Positions 35,585 to 46,982 of a stretch of 64,000 nucleotides of DNA are shown here, piece after piece. The position numbers and the translations under genes are program-made. The DNA is taken from the NCBI GenBank assembly GCA_932294295.1, contig OW028579.1:9546370-9610369 (forward strand). The letters run 5' to 3'. How positions within the stretch are numbered: the stretch's first letter is position 1; the number at the start of each line of letters is the position of its first letter. The notes beneath the pieces were generated by a model. It saw only the letters and a list, made by a program, of their open reading frames with translations. It ran no database searches and was not told the origin of the DNA. This stretch comes from Alitta virens. Lineage: Eukaryota > Annelida > Polychaeta > Phyllodocida > Nereididae.

Positions 35585-38500
35585 CTTACTACATCATCGG
35601 CGCGGCCTGTGAGTCTGGCATCTCACTGCTAAGTGCACTTCCTACATGGCTGTGTACTCTTGATAATTTAACTGTGCCACGTCTTTCCAATAGGCTATTA
35701 TAGAGTATTTCACTTCGGTGTTGCGTTGTTGTCGTTAGTTTTCTTGTCAGCATGCTGGCCCTCTACAGCGGCCTTGACCCCGCTACGCACGAGTGCCCCA
35801 CGTGGCTATCATTATGCACGCTTTATCCTCTGCCTCTCATTGGCTGTGCTAAGTGGACCTAACTTACTACATCATCGGCGCGGCCTGTGAGTCTGGCATC
35901 TCACTGCTTATTGCACTTCCTACATTTTTGTGTACTCTTGATAATTTAACTGTGCCACGTCGTTCCCTGACGCTACTATAGAGTATTTCACTTCGGTGTT
36001 GCTTTGTTGTCGTTTGTTTTCTTGTCAGCATCCTGGCCCTCTACAGCGGCCTTGACCCCGCTACGCACGAGTGCCCCACGTGGCTATCATAATGCACGCT
36101 TCGTTCTCTGCCTCTCATTGGCTGTGCTAAGTGTACCTAACTTACTACTTCATCGGCGCGGCCTGTGAGTCTGGCATCTCACTGCTAATTGCACTTCCTA
36201 CATTTTTGTGTACTCTTGATAATTTAACTGTGCCACGTCGTTCCCTGACGCTACTATTGACTATTTCACTTCGGTGTTGCATTGTTGTCGTTTGTTTTCT
36301 TGTCAGCATCCTGGCTCTCTGCAACGGCCTTGACCGCGCTACGCACGAGTGCCCCACGTGGCTATCATAATGCACGCTTCATCCCCTGCCTCTCATTGGC
36401 TGTGCTAAGTGGACCTAACTTACTACATCATCGGCGCGGCCTGTGAGTCTGGCATCTCGCTGCTAATTGCACTTCCTACATTTTTGTGTACTCTTGATAA
36501 TTTAACTGTGCCACGTCGTTCCCTGACGCTACTATAGAGTATTTCACTTCGGTGTTGCTTTGTTGTCGTTTGTTTTCTTGTCAGCATCCGGGCTCTCTGC
36601 AACGGCCTTGACCCCGCTACGCACGAGTGCCCCACGTGGCTATCATAATGCACGCTTCATCCTCTGCCTCTCATTGGCTGTGCTAAGTGGACCTAACTTA
36701 CTACTTCATCGGCGCGGCCTGTGAGTCTGGCATCTCACTGCTAATTGCACTTCCTACATTTTTGTGTACTCTTGATAATTTAACTGTGCCACGTCGTTCC
36801 CTGACGCTACTATTGACTATTTCACTTCGGTGTTGCATTGTTGTCGTTTGTTTTCTTGTCAGCATCCTGGCTCTCTGCAACGGCCTTGACCCCGCTACGC
36901 ACGAGTGCCCCACGTGGCTATCATAATGCACGCTTCATCCTCTGCCTCTCATTGGCTGTGCTAAGTGGACCTAACTTACTACATCATCGGCGCGGCCTGT
37001 GAGTCTGGCATCTCACTGCTAAGTGCACTTCCTACATGGCTGTGTACTCTTGATAATTTAACTGTGCCACGTCGTTCCCTGACGCTACTATAGACTATTT
37101 CACTTCGGTGTTGCTTTGTTGTCGTTTGTTTTCTTGTCAGCATTCTGGCTCTCTGCAATGGCCTTGACCCCGCTACGCACGAGTGCCCCACGTGGCTATC
37201 ATAATGCACGCTTCGTTCTCTGTCTCTCATTGGCTGTGCTAAGTGGACCTAACTTACTACTTCATCGGCGCGGCCTGTGAGTCTGGCATCTCACTGCTAA
37301 GTGCACTTCCTACATGGCTGTGTACTCTTGATAATTTAACTGTGCCACGTCGTTCCCTGACGCTACTTTAGACTATTTCACTTCGGTGTTGCATTGTTGT
37401 CGTTTGTTTTCTTGTCAGCATCCTGGCTCTCTGCAACGGCCTTGACCCCGCTACGCACGAGTGCCCCACGTGGCTATCATAATTCACGCTTCGTCCCCTG
37501 CCTCTCATTGGCTGTGCTAAGTGGACCTAACTTACTACATCATCGGCGCGGCCTGTGAGGCTGGCATCTCACTGCTAATTGCACTTCCTACATTTTTGTG
37601 TACTCTTGATAATTTAACTGTGTCACGTCGTTCCCTGACGCTACTATAGAGTATTTCACTTCGGTGTTGCGTTGTTGTCGTTTGTTTTCTTGTCAGCATC
37701 CGGGCTCTCTGCAACGGCCTTGACCCCGCTACGCACGAGTGCCCCACGTGGCTATCATAATGCACGCTTCATCCTCTGCCACTCATTGGCTGTGCTAAGT
37801 TGGCCTAACTTACTACTTCATCGGCGCGGCCTGTGAGTCTGGCATCTCACTGCAAAGTGCACTTCCTACATGGCTGTGTACTCTTGATAATTTAACTGTG
37901 CCACGTCGTTCCCTGACGCTACTATAGACTATTTCACTTCGGTGTTGCATTGTTGTCGTTTGTTTTCTTGTTAGCATCCTGGCTCTCTGCAAAGGCCTTG
38001 ACCCCGCTACGCACGAGTGCCCCACGTGGCTATCATAATGCACGCTTCGTTCTCTGTCTCTCATTGGCTGTGCTAAGTGGACCTAACTTACTACTTCATC
38101 GGCGCGGCCTGTGAGTCTGGCATCTCACTGCTAAGTGCACTTCCTACATGGCTGTGTACTCTTGATAATTTAACTGTGCCACGTCGTTCCCTGACGCTAC
38201 TATAGACTATTTCACTTCGGTGTTGCATTGTTGTCGTTTGTTTTCTTGTCAGCATCCTGGCTCTCTGCAACGGCCTTGACCCCGCTACGCACGAGTGCCC
38301 CACGTGGCTATCATAATTCACGCTTCGTCCCCTGCCTCTCATTGGCTGTGCTAAGTGGACCTAACTTACTACATCATCGGCGCGGCCTGTGAGGCTGGCA
38401 TCTCACTGCTAATTGCACTTCCTACATTTTTGTGTACTCTTGATAATTTAACTGTGTCACGTCGTTCCCTGACGCTACTATAGAGTATTTCACTTCGGTG

Positions 38501-38920
38501 TTGCGTTGTTGTCGTTTGTTTTCTTGTCAGCATCCGGGCTCTCTGCAACGGCCTTGACCCCGCTACGCACGAGTGCCCCACGTGGCTATCATAATGCACG
38601 CTTCATCCTCTGCCACTCATTGGCTGTGCTAAGTTGGCCTAACTTACTACTTCATCGGCGCGGCCTGTGAGTCTGGCATCTCACTGCAAAGTGCACTTCC
38701 TACATGGCTGTGTACTCTTGATAATTTAACTGTGCCACGTCGTTCCCTGACGCTACTATAGACTATTTCACTTCGGTGTTGCATTGTTGTCGTTTGTTTT
38801 CTTGTCAGCATCCTGGCTCTCTGCAAAGGCCTTGACCCCGCTACGCACGAGTGCCCCACGTGGCTATCATAATGCACGCTTCGTCCTCTGCCTCTCATTG
38901 GCTGTGCTAAGTGTACTCAA
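35585..38920 (+). repeat. 13-offset HOR copy (k128-k139)
   Basis: B-P-R-T-D-K-S-L'-C-S'-L'-C repeats k115-k126 at 3,614 bp. All rare markers are conserved (ctacatc B, cttattgc P, tctcgctgc T, gttagc C). I noticed no private difference between the two blocks. Confidence 0.88.
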
Positions 38921-40588
38921 CTTACTACTTCATCGGCGCGGCCTGTGAGTCTGGCATCTCACTGCTAATTGCACTTCCTACATTTTTGTGTACTCTTGAT
39001 AATTTAACTGTGCCACGTCGTTCCCTGACGCTACTATTGACTATTTCACTTCGGTGTTGCATTGTTGTCGTTTGTTTTCTTGTCAGCATCCTGGCACTCT
39101 GCAATGGCCTTGACCCCGCTACGCACGAGTGCCCCACGTGGTTATCATTATGCACGCTTCATCCTCTGCCTCTCATTGGCTGTGCTAAGTGGACCTAACT
39201 TACTACATCATCGGCGCGGCCTGTGAGTCTGGCATCTCACTGCTAATTGCACTTCCTACATTTTTGTGTACTCTTGATAATTTAACTGTGCCACGTCGTT
39301 CCCTGACGCTACTATAGAGTATTTCACTTCGGTGTTGCTTTGTTGTCGTTTGTTTTCTTGTCAGCATCCTGGCCCTCTACAGCGGCCTTGACCCCGCTAC
39401 GCACGAGTGCCCCACGTGGCTATCATAATGCACGCTTCGTCCTCTGCCTCTCATTGGCTGTGCTAAGTGTACCTAACTTACTAATTCATCGGCGCGGCCT
39501 GTGAGTCTGGCATCTCACTGCTAATTGCACTTCCTACATTTTTGTGTACTCTTGATAATTTAACTGTGCCACGTCGTTCCCTGACGCTACTATTGACTAT
39601 TTCACTTCGGTGTTGCATTGTTGTCGTTTGTTTTCTTGTCAGCATCCTGGCTCTCTGCAACGGCCTTGACCCCGCTACGCACGAGTGCCCCACGTGGCTA
39701 TCATAATGCACGCTTCGTTCTCTGTCTCTCATTGGCTGTGCTAAGTGGACCTAACTTACTACTTCATCGGCGCGGCCTGTGAGTCTGGCATCTCACTGCT
39801 AAGTGCACTTCCTACATGGCTGTGTACTCTTGATAATTTAACTGTGCCACGTCTTTCCAATAGGCTATTATAGAGTATTTCACTTCGGTGTTGCGTTGTT
39901 GTCGTTAGTTTTCTTGTCAGCATGCTGGCCCTCTACAGCGGCCTTGACCCCGCTACGCACGAGTGCCCCACGTGGCTATCATTATGCACGCTTTATCCTC
40001 TGCCTCTCATTGGCTGTGCTAAGTGGACCTAACTTACTACATCATCGGCGCGGCCTGTGAGTCTGGCATCTCACTGCTAATTGCACTTCCTACATTTTTG
40101 TGTACTCTTGATAATTTAACTGTGCCACGTCGTTCCCTGACGCTACTATAGAGTATTTCACTTCGGTGTTGCTTTGTTGTCGTTTGTTTTCTTGTGAGCA
40201 TCCTGGCCCTCTACAGCGGCCTTGACCCCGCTACGCACGAGTGCCCCACGTGGCTATCATAATGCACGCTTCGTTCTCTGCCTCTCATTGGCTGTGCTAA
40301 GTGTACCTAACTTACTACTTCATCGGCGCGGCCTGTGAGTCTGGCATCTCACTGCTAATTGCACTTCCTACATTTTTGTGTACTCTTGATAATTTAACTG
40401 TGCCACGTCGTTCCCTGACGCTACTATTGACTATTTCACTTCGGTGTTGCATTGTTGTCGTTTGTTTTCTTGTCAGCATCCTGGCTCTCTGCAACGGCCT
40501 TGACCGCGCTACGCACGAGTGCCCCACGTGGCTATCATAATGCACGCTTCATCCCCTGCCTCTCATTGGCTGTGCTAAGTGGACCTAA

Positions 40589-40866
40589 CTTACTACATCA
40601 TCGGCGCGGCCTGTGAGTCTGGCATCTCACTGCTAATTGCACTTCCTACATTTTTGTGTACTCTTGATAATTTAACTGTGCCACGTCGTTCCCTGACGCT
40701 ACTATAGAGTATTTCACTTCGGTGTTGCTTTGTTGTCGTTTGTTTTCTTGTCAGCATCCGGGCTCTCTGCAACGGCCTTGACCCCGCTACGCACGAGTGC
40801 CCCACGTGGCTATCATAATGCACGCTTCATCCTCTGCCTCTCATTGGCTGTGCTAAGTGGACCTAA
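40589..40866 (+). repeat. Monomer type T-a (exemplar k146)
   Basis: T-a has acatcatc, aattgc, ttt, tatagagt, gctttg and ccgggctctc at 170, with a cctctc tail. Copies: k = 60, 100, 118, 131, 146, 165, 174, 192, 209, 227, plus the right parts of k150 and k200. Every copy is followed by D. k118, 131, 192 and 227 share tctcgctgc at offset 37, a lineage marker. k227 has a private c to a change at 63,265. Confidence 0.88.
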
Positions 40867-41144
40867 CTTACTACTTCATCGGCGCGGCCTGTGAGTCTGG
40901 CATCTCACTGCTAATTGCACTTCCTACATTTTTGTGTACTCTTGATAATTTAACTGTGCCACGTCGTTCCCTGACGCTACTATTGACTATTTCACTTCGG
41001 TGTTGCATTGTTGTCGTTTGTTTTCTTGTCAGCATCCTGGCTCTCTGCAACGGCCTTGACCCCGCTACGCACGAGTGCCCCACGTGGCTATCATAATGCA
41101 CGCTTCATCCTCTGCCTCTCATTGGCTGTGCTAAGTGGACCTAA
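40867..41144 (+). repeat. Monomer type D (exemplar k147)
   Basis: Type D is Y-like (aattgc, ttt, tattgact, gcaacgg) but is preceded by the junction gtggacctaac. Copies: k = 61, 101, 119, 132, 147, 151, 166, 175, 193, 201, 210, 228, and an acatc version at k15. k101, 175 and 210 share catcttggc at offset 167, which ties together blocks 20,572 and 9,730 bp apart. Confidence 0.86.
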
Positions 41145-41422
41145 CTTACTACATCATCGGCGCGGCCTGTGAGTCTGGCATCTCACTGCTAATTGCACTT
41201 CCTACATTTTTGTGTACTCTTGATAATTTAACTGTGCCACGTCGTTCCCTGACGCTACTATAGAGTATTTCACTTCGGTGTTGCTTTGTTGTCGTTTGTT
41301 TTCTTGTCAGCATCCTGGCTCTCTGCAACGGCCTTGACCCCGCTACGCACGAGTGCCCCACGTGGCTATCATAATGCACGCTTCATCCTCTGCCACTCAT
41401 TGGCTGTGCTAAGTTGGCCTAA
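41145..41422 (+). repeat. Monomer type T-b (exemplar k148)
   Basis: T-b matches T-a on the left but has cctggctctc at 170 and the tail ccactc followed by gttggcc. Copies: k = 47, 62, 82, 148, 167, 202. All are followed by K or KG. k27 and k40 are close relatives with gcaacggac at offset 181. k202 has a private c to t change at 56,344. Confidence 0.86.
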
Positions 41423-41700
41423 CTTACTACTTCATCGGCGCGGCCTGTGAGTCTGGCATCTCACTGCCAAGTGCACTTCCTACATGGCTGTGTACTCTTG
41501 ATAATTTAACTGTGCCACGTCGTTCCCTGACGCTACTATAGACTATTTCACTTCGGTGTTGCTTTGTTGTCGTTTGTTTTCTTGTCAGCATTCTGGCTCT
41601 CTGCAACGGCCTTGACCCCGCTACGCACGAGTGCCCCACGTGGCTATCATAATGCACGCTTCGTTCTCTGTCTCTCATTGGCTGTGCTAAGTGGACCTAA
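41423..41700 (+). repeat. Monomer type KG (exemplar k149)
   Basis: KG is a K-type monomer with gccaagtg instead of gctaagtg at offset 44 and gcaacgg at 181. Copies: k = 63, 70, 149, 168, 203. All are followed by the S subtype with gtatactc at offset 69. Four of the five follow T-b; k70 follows the chimeric N monomer k69, whose tail is T-b-like. Confidence 0.88.
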
Positions 41701-41978
41701 CTTACTACTTCATCGGCGCGGCCTGTGAGTCTGGCATCTCACTGCTAAGTGCACTTCCTACATGGCTGTATACTCTTGATAATTTAACTGTGCCACGTCG
41801 TTCCCTGACGCTACTTTAGACTATTTCACTTCGGTGTTGCATTGTTGTCGTTTGTTTTCTTGTCAGCATCCGGGCTCTCTGCAACGGCCTTGACCCCGCT
41901 ACGCACGAGTGCCCCACGTGGCTATCATAATGCACGCTTCATCCTCTGCCTCTCATTGGCTGTGCTAAGTGGACCTAA
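41701..41978 (+). repeat. Chimeric monomer k150 (S left, T-a right)
   Basis: The left part has S markers (ctaagtgc, gtatactc, tttagact, gcattg). The right part has T-a markers (ccgggctctc, catcctctgcctctc tail). The switch lies between 41,841 and 41,872. It separates the two copies of the 19-monomer duplication and is followed by D, as T-a always is. Confidence 0.9.
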
Positions 41979-44900
41979 CTTACTACTTCATCGGCGCGGC
42001 CTGTGAGTCTGGCATCTCACTGCTAATTGCACTTCCTACATTTTTGTGTACTCTTGATAATTTAACTGTGCCACGTCGTTCCCTGACGCTACTATTGACT
42101 ATTTCACTTCGGTGTTGCATTGTTGTCGTTTGTTTTCTTGTCAGCATCCTGGCTCTCTGCAACGGCCTTGACCCCGCTACGCACGAGTGCCCCACGTGGC
42201 TATCATAATGCACGCTTCATCCTCTGCCTCTCATTGGCTGTGCTAAGTGGACCTAACTTACTACATCATCGGCGCGGCCTGTGAGTCTGGCATCTCACTG
42301 CTAAGTGCACTTCCTACATGGCTGTGTACTCTTGATAATTTAACTGTGCCACGTCGTTCCCTGACGCTACTATAGACTATTTCACTTCGGTGTTGCTTTG
42401 TTGTCGTTTGTTTTCTTGTCAGCATTCTGGCTCTCTGCAATGGCCTTGACCCCGCTACGCACGAGTGCCCCACGTGGCTATCATAATGCACGCTTCGTTC
42501 TCTGTCTCTCATTGGCTGTGCTAAGTGGACCTAACTTACTACTTCATCGGCGCGGCCTGTGAGTCTGGCATCTCACTGCTAAGTGCACTTCCTACATGGC
42601 TGTGTACTCTTGATAATTTAACTGTGCCACGTCGTTCCCTGACGCTACTTTAGACTATTTCACTTCGGTGTTGCATTGTTGTCGTTTGTTTTCTTGTCAG
42701 CATCCTGGCTCTCTGCAACGGCCTTGACCCCGCTACGCACGAGTGCCCCACGTGGCTATCATAATTCACGCTTCGTCCCCTGCCTCTCATTGGCTGTGCT
42801 AAGTGGACCTAACTTACTACATCATCGGCGCGGCCTGTGAGGCTGGCATCTCACTGCTAATTGCACTTCCTACATTTTTGTGTACTCTTGATAATTTAAC
42901 TGTGTCACGTCGTTCCCTGACGCTACTATAGAGTATTTCACTTCGGTGTTGCGTTGTTGTCGTTTGTTTTCTTGTCAGCATCCGGGCTCTCTGCAACGGC
43001 CTTGACCCCGCTACGCACGAGTGCCCCACGTGGCTATCATAATGCACGCTTCATCCTCTGCCACTCATTGGCTGTGCTAAGTTGGCCTAACTTACTACTT
43101 CATCGGCGCGGCCTGTGAGTCTGGCATCTCACTGCAAAGTGCACTTCCTACATGGCTGTGTACTCTTGATAATTTAACTGTGCCACGTCGTTCCCTGACG
43201 CTACTATAGACTATTTCACTTCGGTGTTGCATTGTTGTCGTTTGTTTTCTTGTTAGCATCCTGGCTCTCTGCAAAGGCCTTGACCCCGCTACGCACGAGT
43301 GCCCCACGTGGCTATCATAATGCACGCTTCGTTCTCTGTCTCTCATTGGCTGTGCTAAGTGGACCTAACTTACTACTTCATCGGCGCGGCCTGTGAGTCT
43401 GGCATCTCACTGCTAAGTGCACTTCCTACATGGCTGTGTACTCTTGATAATTTAACTGTGCCACGTCGTTCCCTGACGCTACTATAGACTATTTCACTTC
43501 GGTGTTGCATTGTTGTCGTTTGTTTTCTTGTCAGCATCCTGGCTCTCTGCAACGGCCTTGACCCCGCTACGCACGAGTGCCCCACGTGGCTATCATAATT
43601 CACGCTTCGTCCCCTGCCTCTCATTGGCTGTGCTAAGTGGACCTAACTTACTACATCATCGGCGCGGCCTGTGAGGCTGGCATCTCACTGCTAATTGCAC
43701 TTCCTACATTTTTGTGTACTCTTGATAATTTAACTGTGTCACGTCGTTCCCTGACGCTACTATAGAGTATTTCACTTCGGTGTTGCGTTGTTGTCGTTTG
43801 TTTTCTTGTCAGCATCCGGGCTCTCTGCAACGGCCTTGACCCCGCTACGCACGAGTGCCCCACGTGGCTATCATAATGCACGCTTCATCCTCTGCCACTC
43901 ATTGGCTGTGCTAAGTTGGCCTAACTTACTACTTCATCGGCGCGGCCTGTGAGTCTGGCATCTCACTGCAAAGTGCACTTCCTACATGGCTGTGTACTCT
44001 TGATAATTTAACTGTGCCACGTCGTTCCCTGACGCTACTATAGACTATTTCACTTCGGTGTTGCATTGTTGTCGTTTGTTTTCTTGTCAGCATCCTGGCT
44101 CTCTGCAAAGGCCTTGACCCCGCTACGCACGAGTGCCCCACGTGGCTATCATAATGCACGCTTCGTCCTCTGCCTCTCATTGGCTGTGCTAAGTGTACTC
44201 AACTTACTACTTCATCGGCGCGGCCTGTGAGTCTGGCATCTCACTGCTAATTGCACTTCCTACATTTTTGTGTACTCTTGATAATTTAACTGTGCCACGT
44301 CGTTCCCTGACGCTACTATTGACTATTTCACTTCGGTGTTGCATTGTTGTCGTTTGTTTTCTTGTCAGCATCCTGGCACTCTGCAATGGCCTTGACCCCG
44401 CTACGCACGAGTGCCCCACGTGGTTATCATTATGCACGCTTCATCCTCTGCCTCTCATTGGCTGTGCTAAGTGGACCTAACTTACTACATCATCGGCGCG
44501 GCCTGTGAGTCTGGCATCTCACTGCTAATTGCACTTCCTACATTTTTGTGTACTCTTGATAATTTAACTGTGCCACGTCGTTCCCTGACGCTACTATAGA
44601 GTATTTCACTTCGGTGTTGCTTTGTTGTCGTTTGTTTTCTTGTCAGCATCCTGGCCCTCTACAGCGGCCTTGACCCCGCTACGCACGAGTGCCCCACGTG
44701 GCTATCATAATGCACGCTTCGTCCTCTGCCTCTCATTGGCTGTGCTAAGTGTACCTAACTTACTAATTCATCGGCGCGGCCTGTGAGTCTGGCATCTCAC
44801 TGCTAATTGCACTTCCTACATTTTTGTGTACTCTTGATAATTTAACTGTGCCACGTCGTTCCCTGACGCTACTATTGACTATTTCACTTCGGTGTTGCAT

Positions 44901-46982
44901 TGTTGTCGTTTGTTTTCTTGTCAGCATCCTGGCTCTCTGCAACGGCCTTGACCCCGCTACGCACGAGTGCCCCACGTGGCTATCATAATGCACGCTTCGT
45001 TCTCTGTCTCTCATTGGCTGTGCTAAGTGGACCTAACTTACTACTTCATCGGCGCGGCCTGTGAGTCTGGCATCTCACTGCTAAGTGCACTTCCTACATG
45101 GCTGTGTACTCTTGATAATTTAACTGTGCCACGTCTTTCCAATAGGCTATTATAGAGTATTTCACTTCGGTGTTGCGTTGTTGTCGTTAGTTTTCTTGTC
45201 AGCATGCTGGCCCTCTACAGCGGCCTTGACCCCGCTACGCACGAGTGCCCCACGTGGCTATCATTATGCACGCTTTATCCTCTGCCTCTCATTGGCTGTG
45301 CTAAGTGGACCTAACTTACTACATCATCGGCGCGGCCTGTGAGTCTGGCATCTCACTGCTAATTGCACTTCCTACATTTTTGTGTACTCTTGATAATTTA
45401 ACTGTGCCACGTCGTTCCCTGACGCTACTATAGAGTATTTCACTTCGGTGTTGCTTTGTTGTCGTTTGTTTTCTTGTGAGCATCCTGGCCCTCTACAGCG
45501 GCCTTGACCCCGCTACGCACGAGTGCCCCACGTGGCTATCATAATGCACGCTTCGTTCTCTGCCTCTCATTGGCTGTGCTAAGTGTACCTAACTTACTAC
45601 TTCATCGGCGCGGCCTGTGAGTCTGGCATCTCACTGCTAATTGCACTTCCTACATTTTTGTGTACTCTTGATAATTTAACTGTGCCACGTCGTTCCCTGA
45701 CGCTACTATTGACTATTTCACTTCGGTGTTGCATTGTTGTCGTTTGTTTTCTTGTCAGCATCCTGGCTCTCTGCAACGGCCTTGACCGCGCTACGCACGA
45801 GTGCCCCACGTGGCTATCATAATGCACGCTTCATCCCCTGCCTCTCATTGGCTGTGCTAAGTGGACCTAACTTACTACATCATCGGCGCGGCCTGTGAGT
45901 CTGGCATCTCACTGCTAATTGCACTTCCTACATTTTTGTGTACTCTTGATAATTTAACTGTGCCACGTCGTTCCCTGACGCTACTATAGAGTATTTCACT
46001 TCGGTGTTGCTTTGTTGTCGTTTGTTTTCTTGTCAGCATCCGGGCTCTCTGCAACGGCCTTGACCCCGCTACGCACGAGTGCCCCACGTGGCTATCATAA
46101 TGCACGCTTCATCCTCTGCCTCTCATTGGCTGTGCTAAGTGGACCTAACTTACTACTTCATCGGCGCGGCCTGTGAGTCTGGCATCTCACTGCTAATTGC
46201 ACTTCCTACATTTTTGTGTACTCTTGATAATTTAACTGTGCCACGTCGTTCCCTGACGCTACTATTGACTATTTCACTTCGGTGTTGCATTGTTGTCGTT
46301 TGTTTTCTTGTCAGCATCCTGGCTCTCTGCAACGGCCTTGACCCCGCTACGCACGAGTGCCCCACGTGGCTATCATAATGCACGCTTCATCCTCTGCCTC
46401 TCATTGGCTGTGCTAAGTGGACCTAACTTACTACATCATCGGCGCGGCCTGTGAGTCTGGCATCTCACTGCTAATTGCACTTCCTACATTTTTGTGTACT
46501 CTTGATAATTTAACTGTGCCACGTCGTTCCCTGACGCTACTATAGAGTATTTCACTTCGGTGTTGCTTTGTTGTCGTTTGTTTTCTTGTCAGCATCCTGG
46601 CTCTCTGCAACGGCCTTGACCCCGCTACGCACGAGTGCCCCACGTGGCTATCATAATGCACGCTTCATCCTCTGCCACTCATTGGCTGTGCTAAGTTGGC
46701 CTAACTTACTACTTCATCGGCGCGGCCTGTGAGTCTGGCATCTCACTGCCAAGTGCACTTCCTACATGGCTGTGTACTCTTGATAATTTAACTGTGCCAC
46801 GTCGTTCCCTGACGCTACTATAGACTATTTCACTTCGGTGTTGCTTTGTTGTCGTTTGTTTTCTTGTCAGCATTCTGGCTCTCTGCAACGGCCTTGACCC
46901 CGCTACGCACGAGTGCCCCACGTGGCTATCATAATGCACGCTTCGTTCTCTGTCTCTCATTGGCTGTGCTAAGTGGACCTAA
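41979..46982 (+). repeat. 19-mer HOR copy 2 (k151-k168)
   Basis: This is the second copy of the 19-monomer unit, 5,282 bp from the first. Its right part, k161-k172, also matches k56-k67 in the central domain, which shows how older blocks were carried into the large duplications. Confidence 0.88.

Larger units (their letters stand above)
36697..41700 (+). repeat. 19-mer HOR copy 1 (k132-k149)
   Basis: The order is D-K-S-L'-C-S'-L'-C-YH-P-N-B-P-R-T-D-T-KG. It recurs at 41,979-46,982 (k151-k168), an offset of 5,282 bp. The shared marker gtggttatc (k140 and k159) and gtgagcatcc (k144 and k163) support a tandem duplication. Confidence 0.9.
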
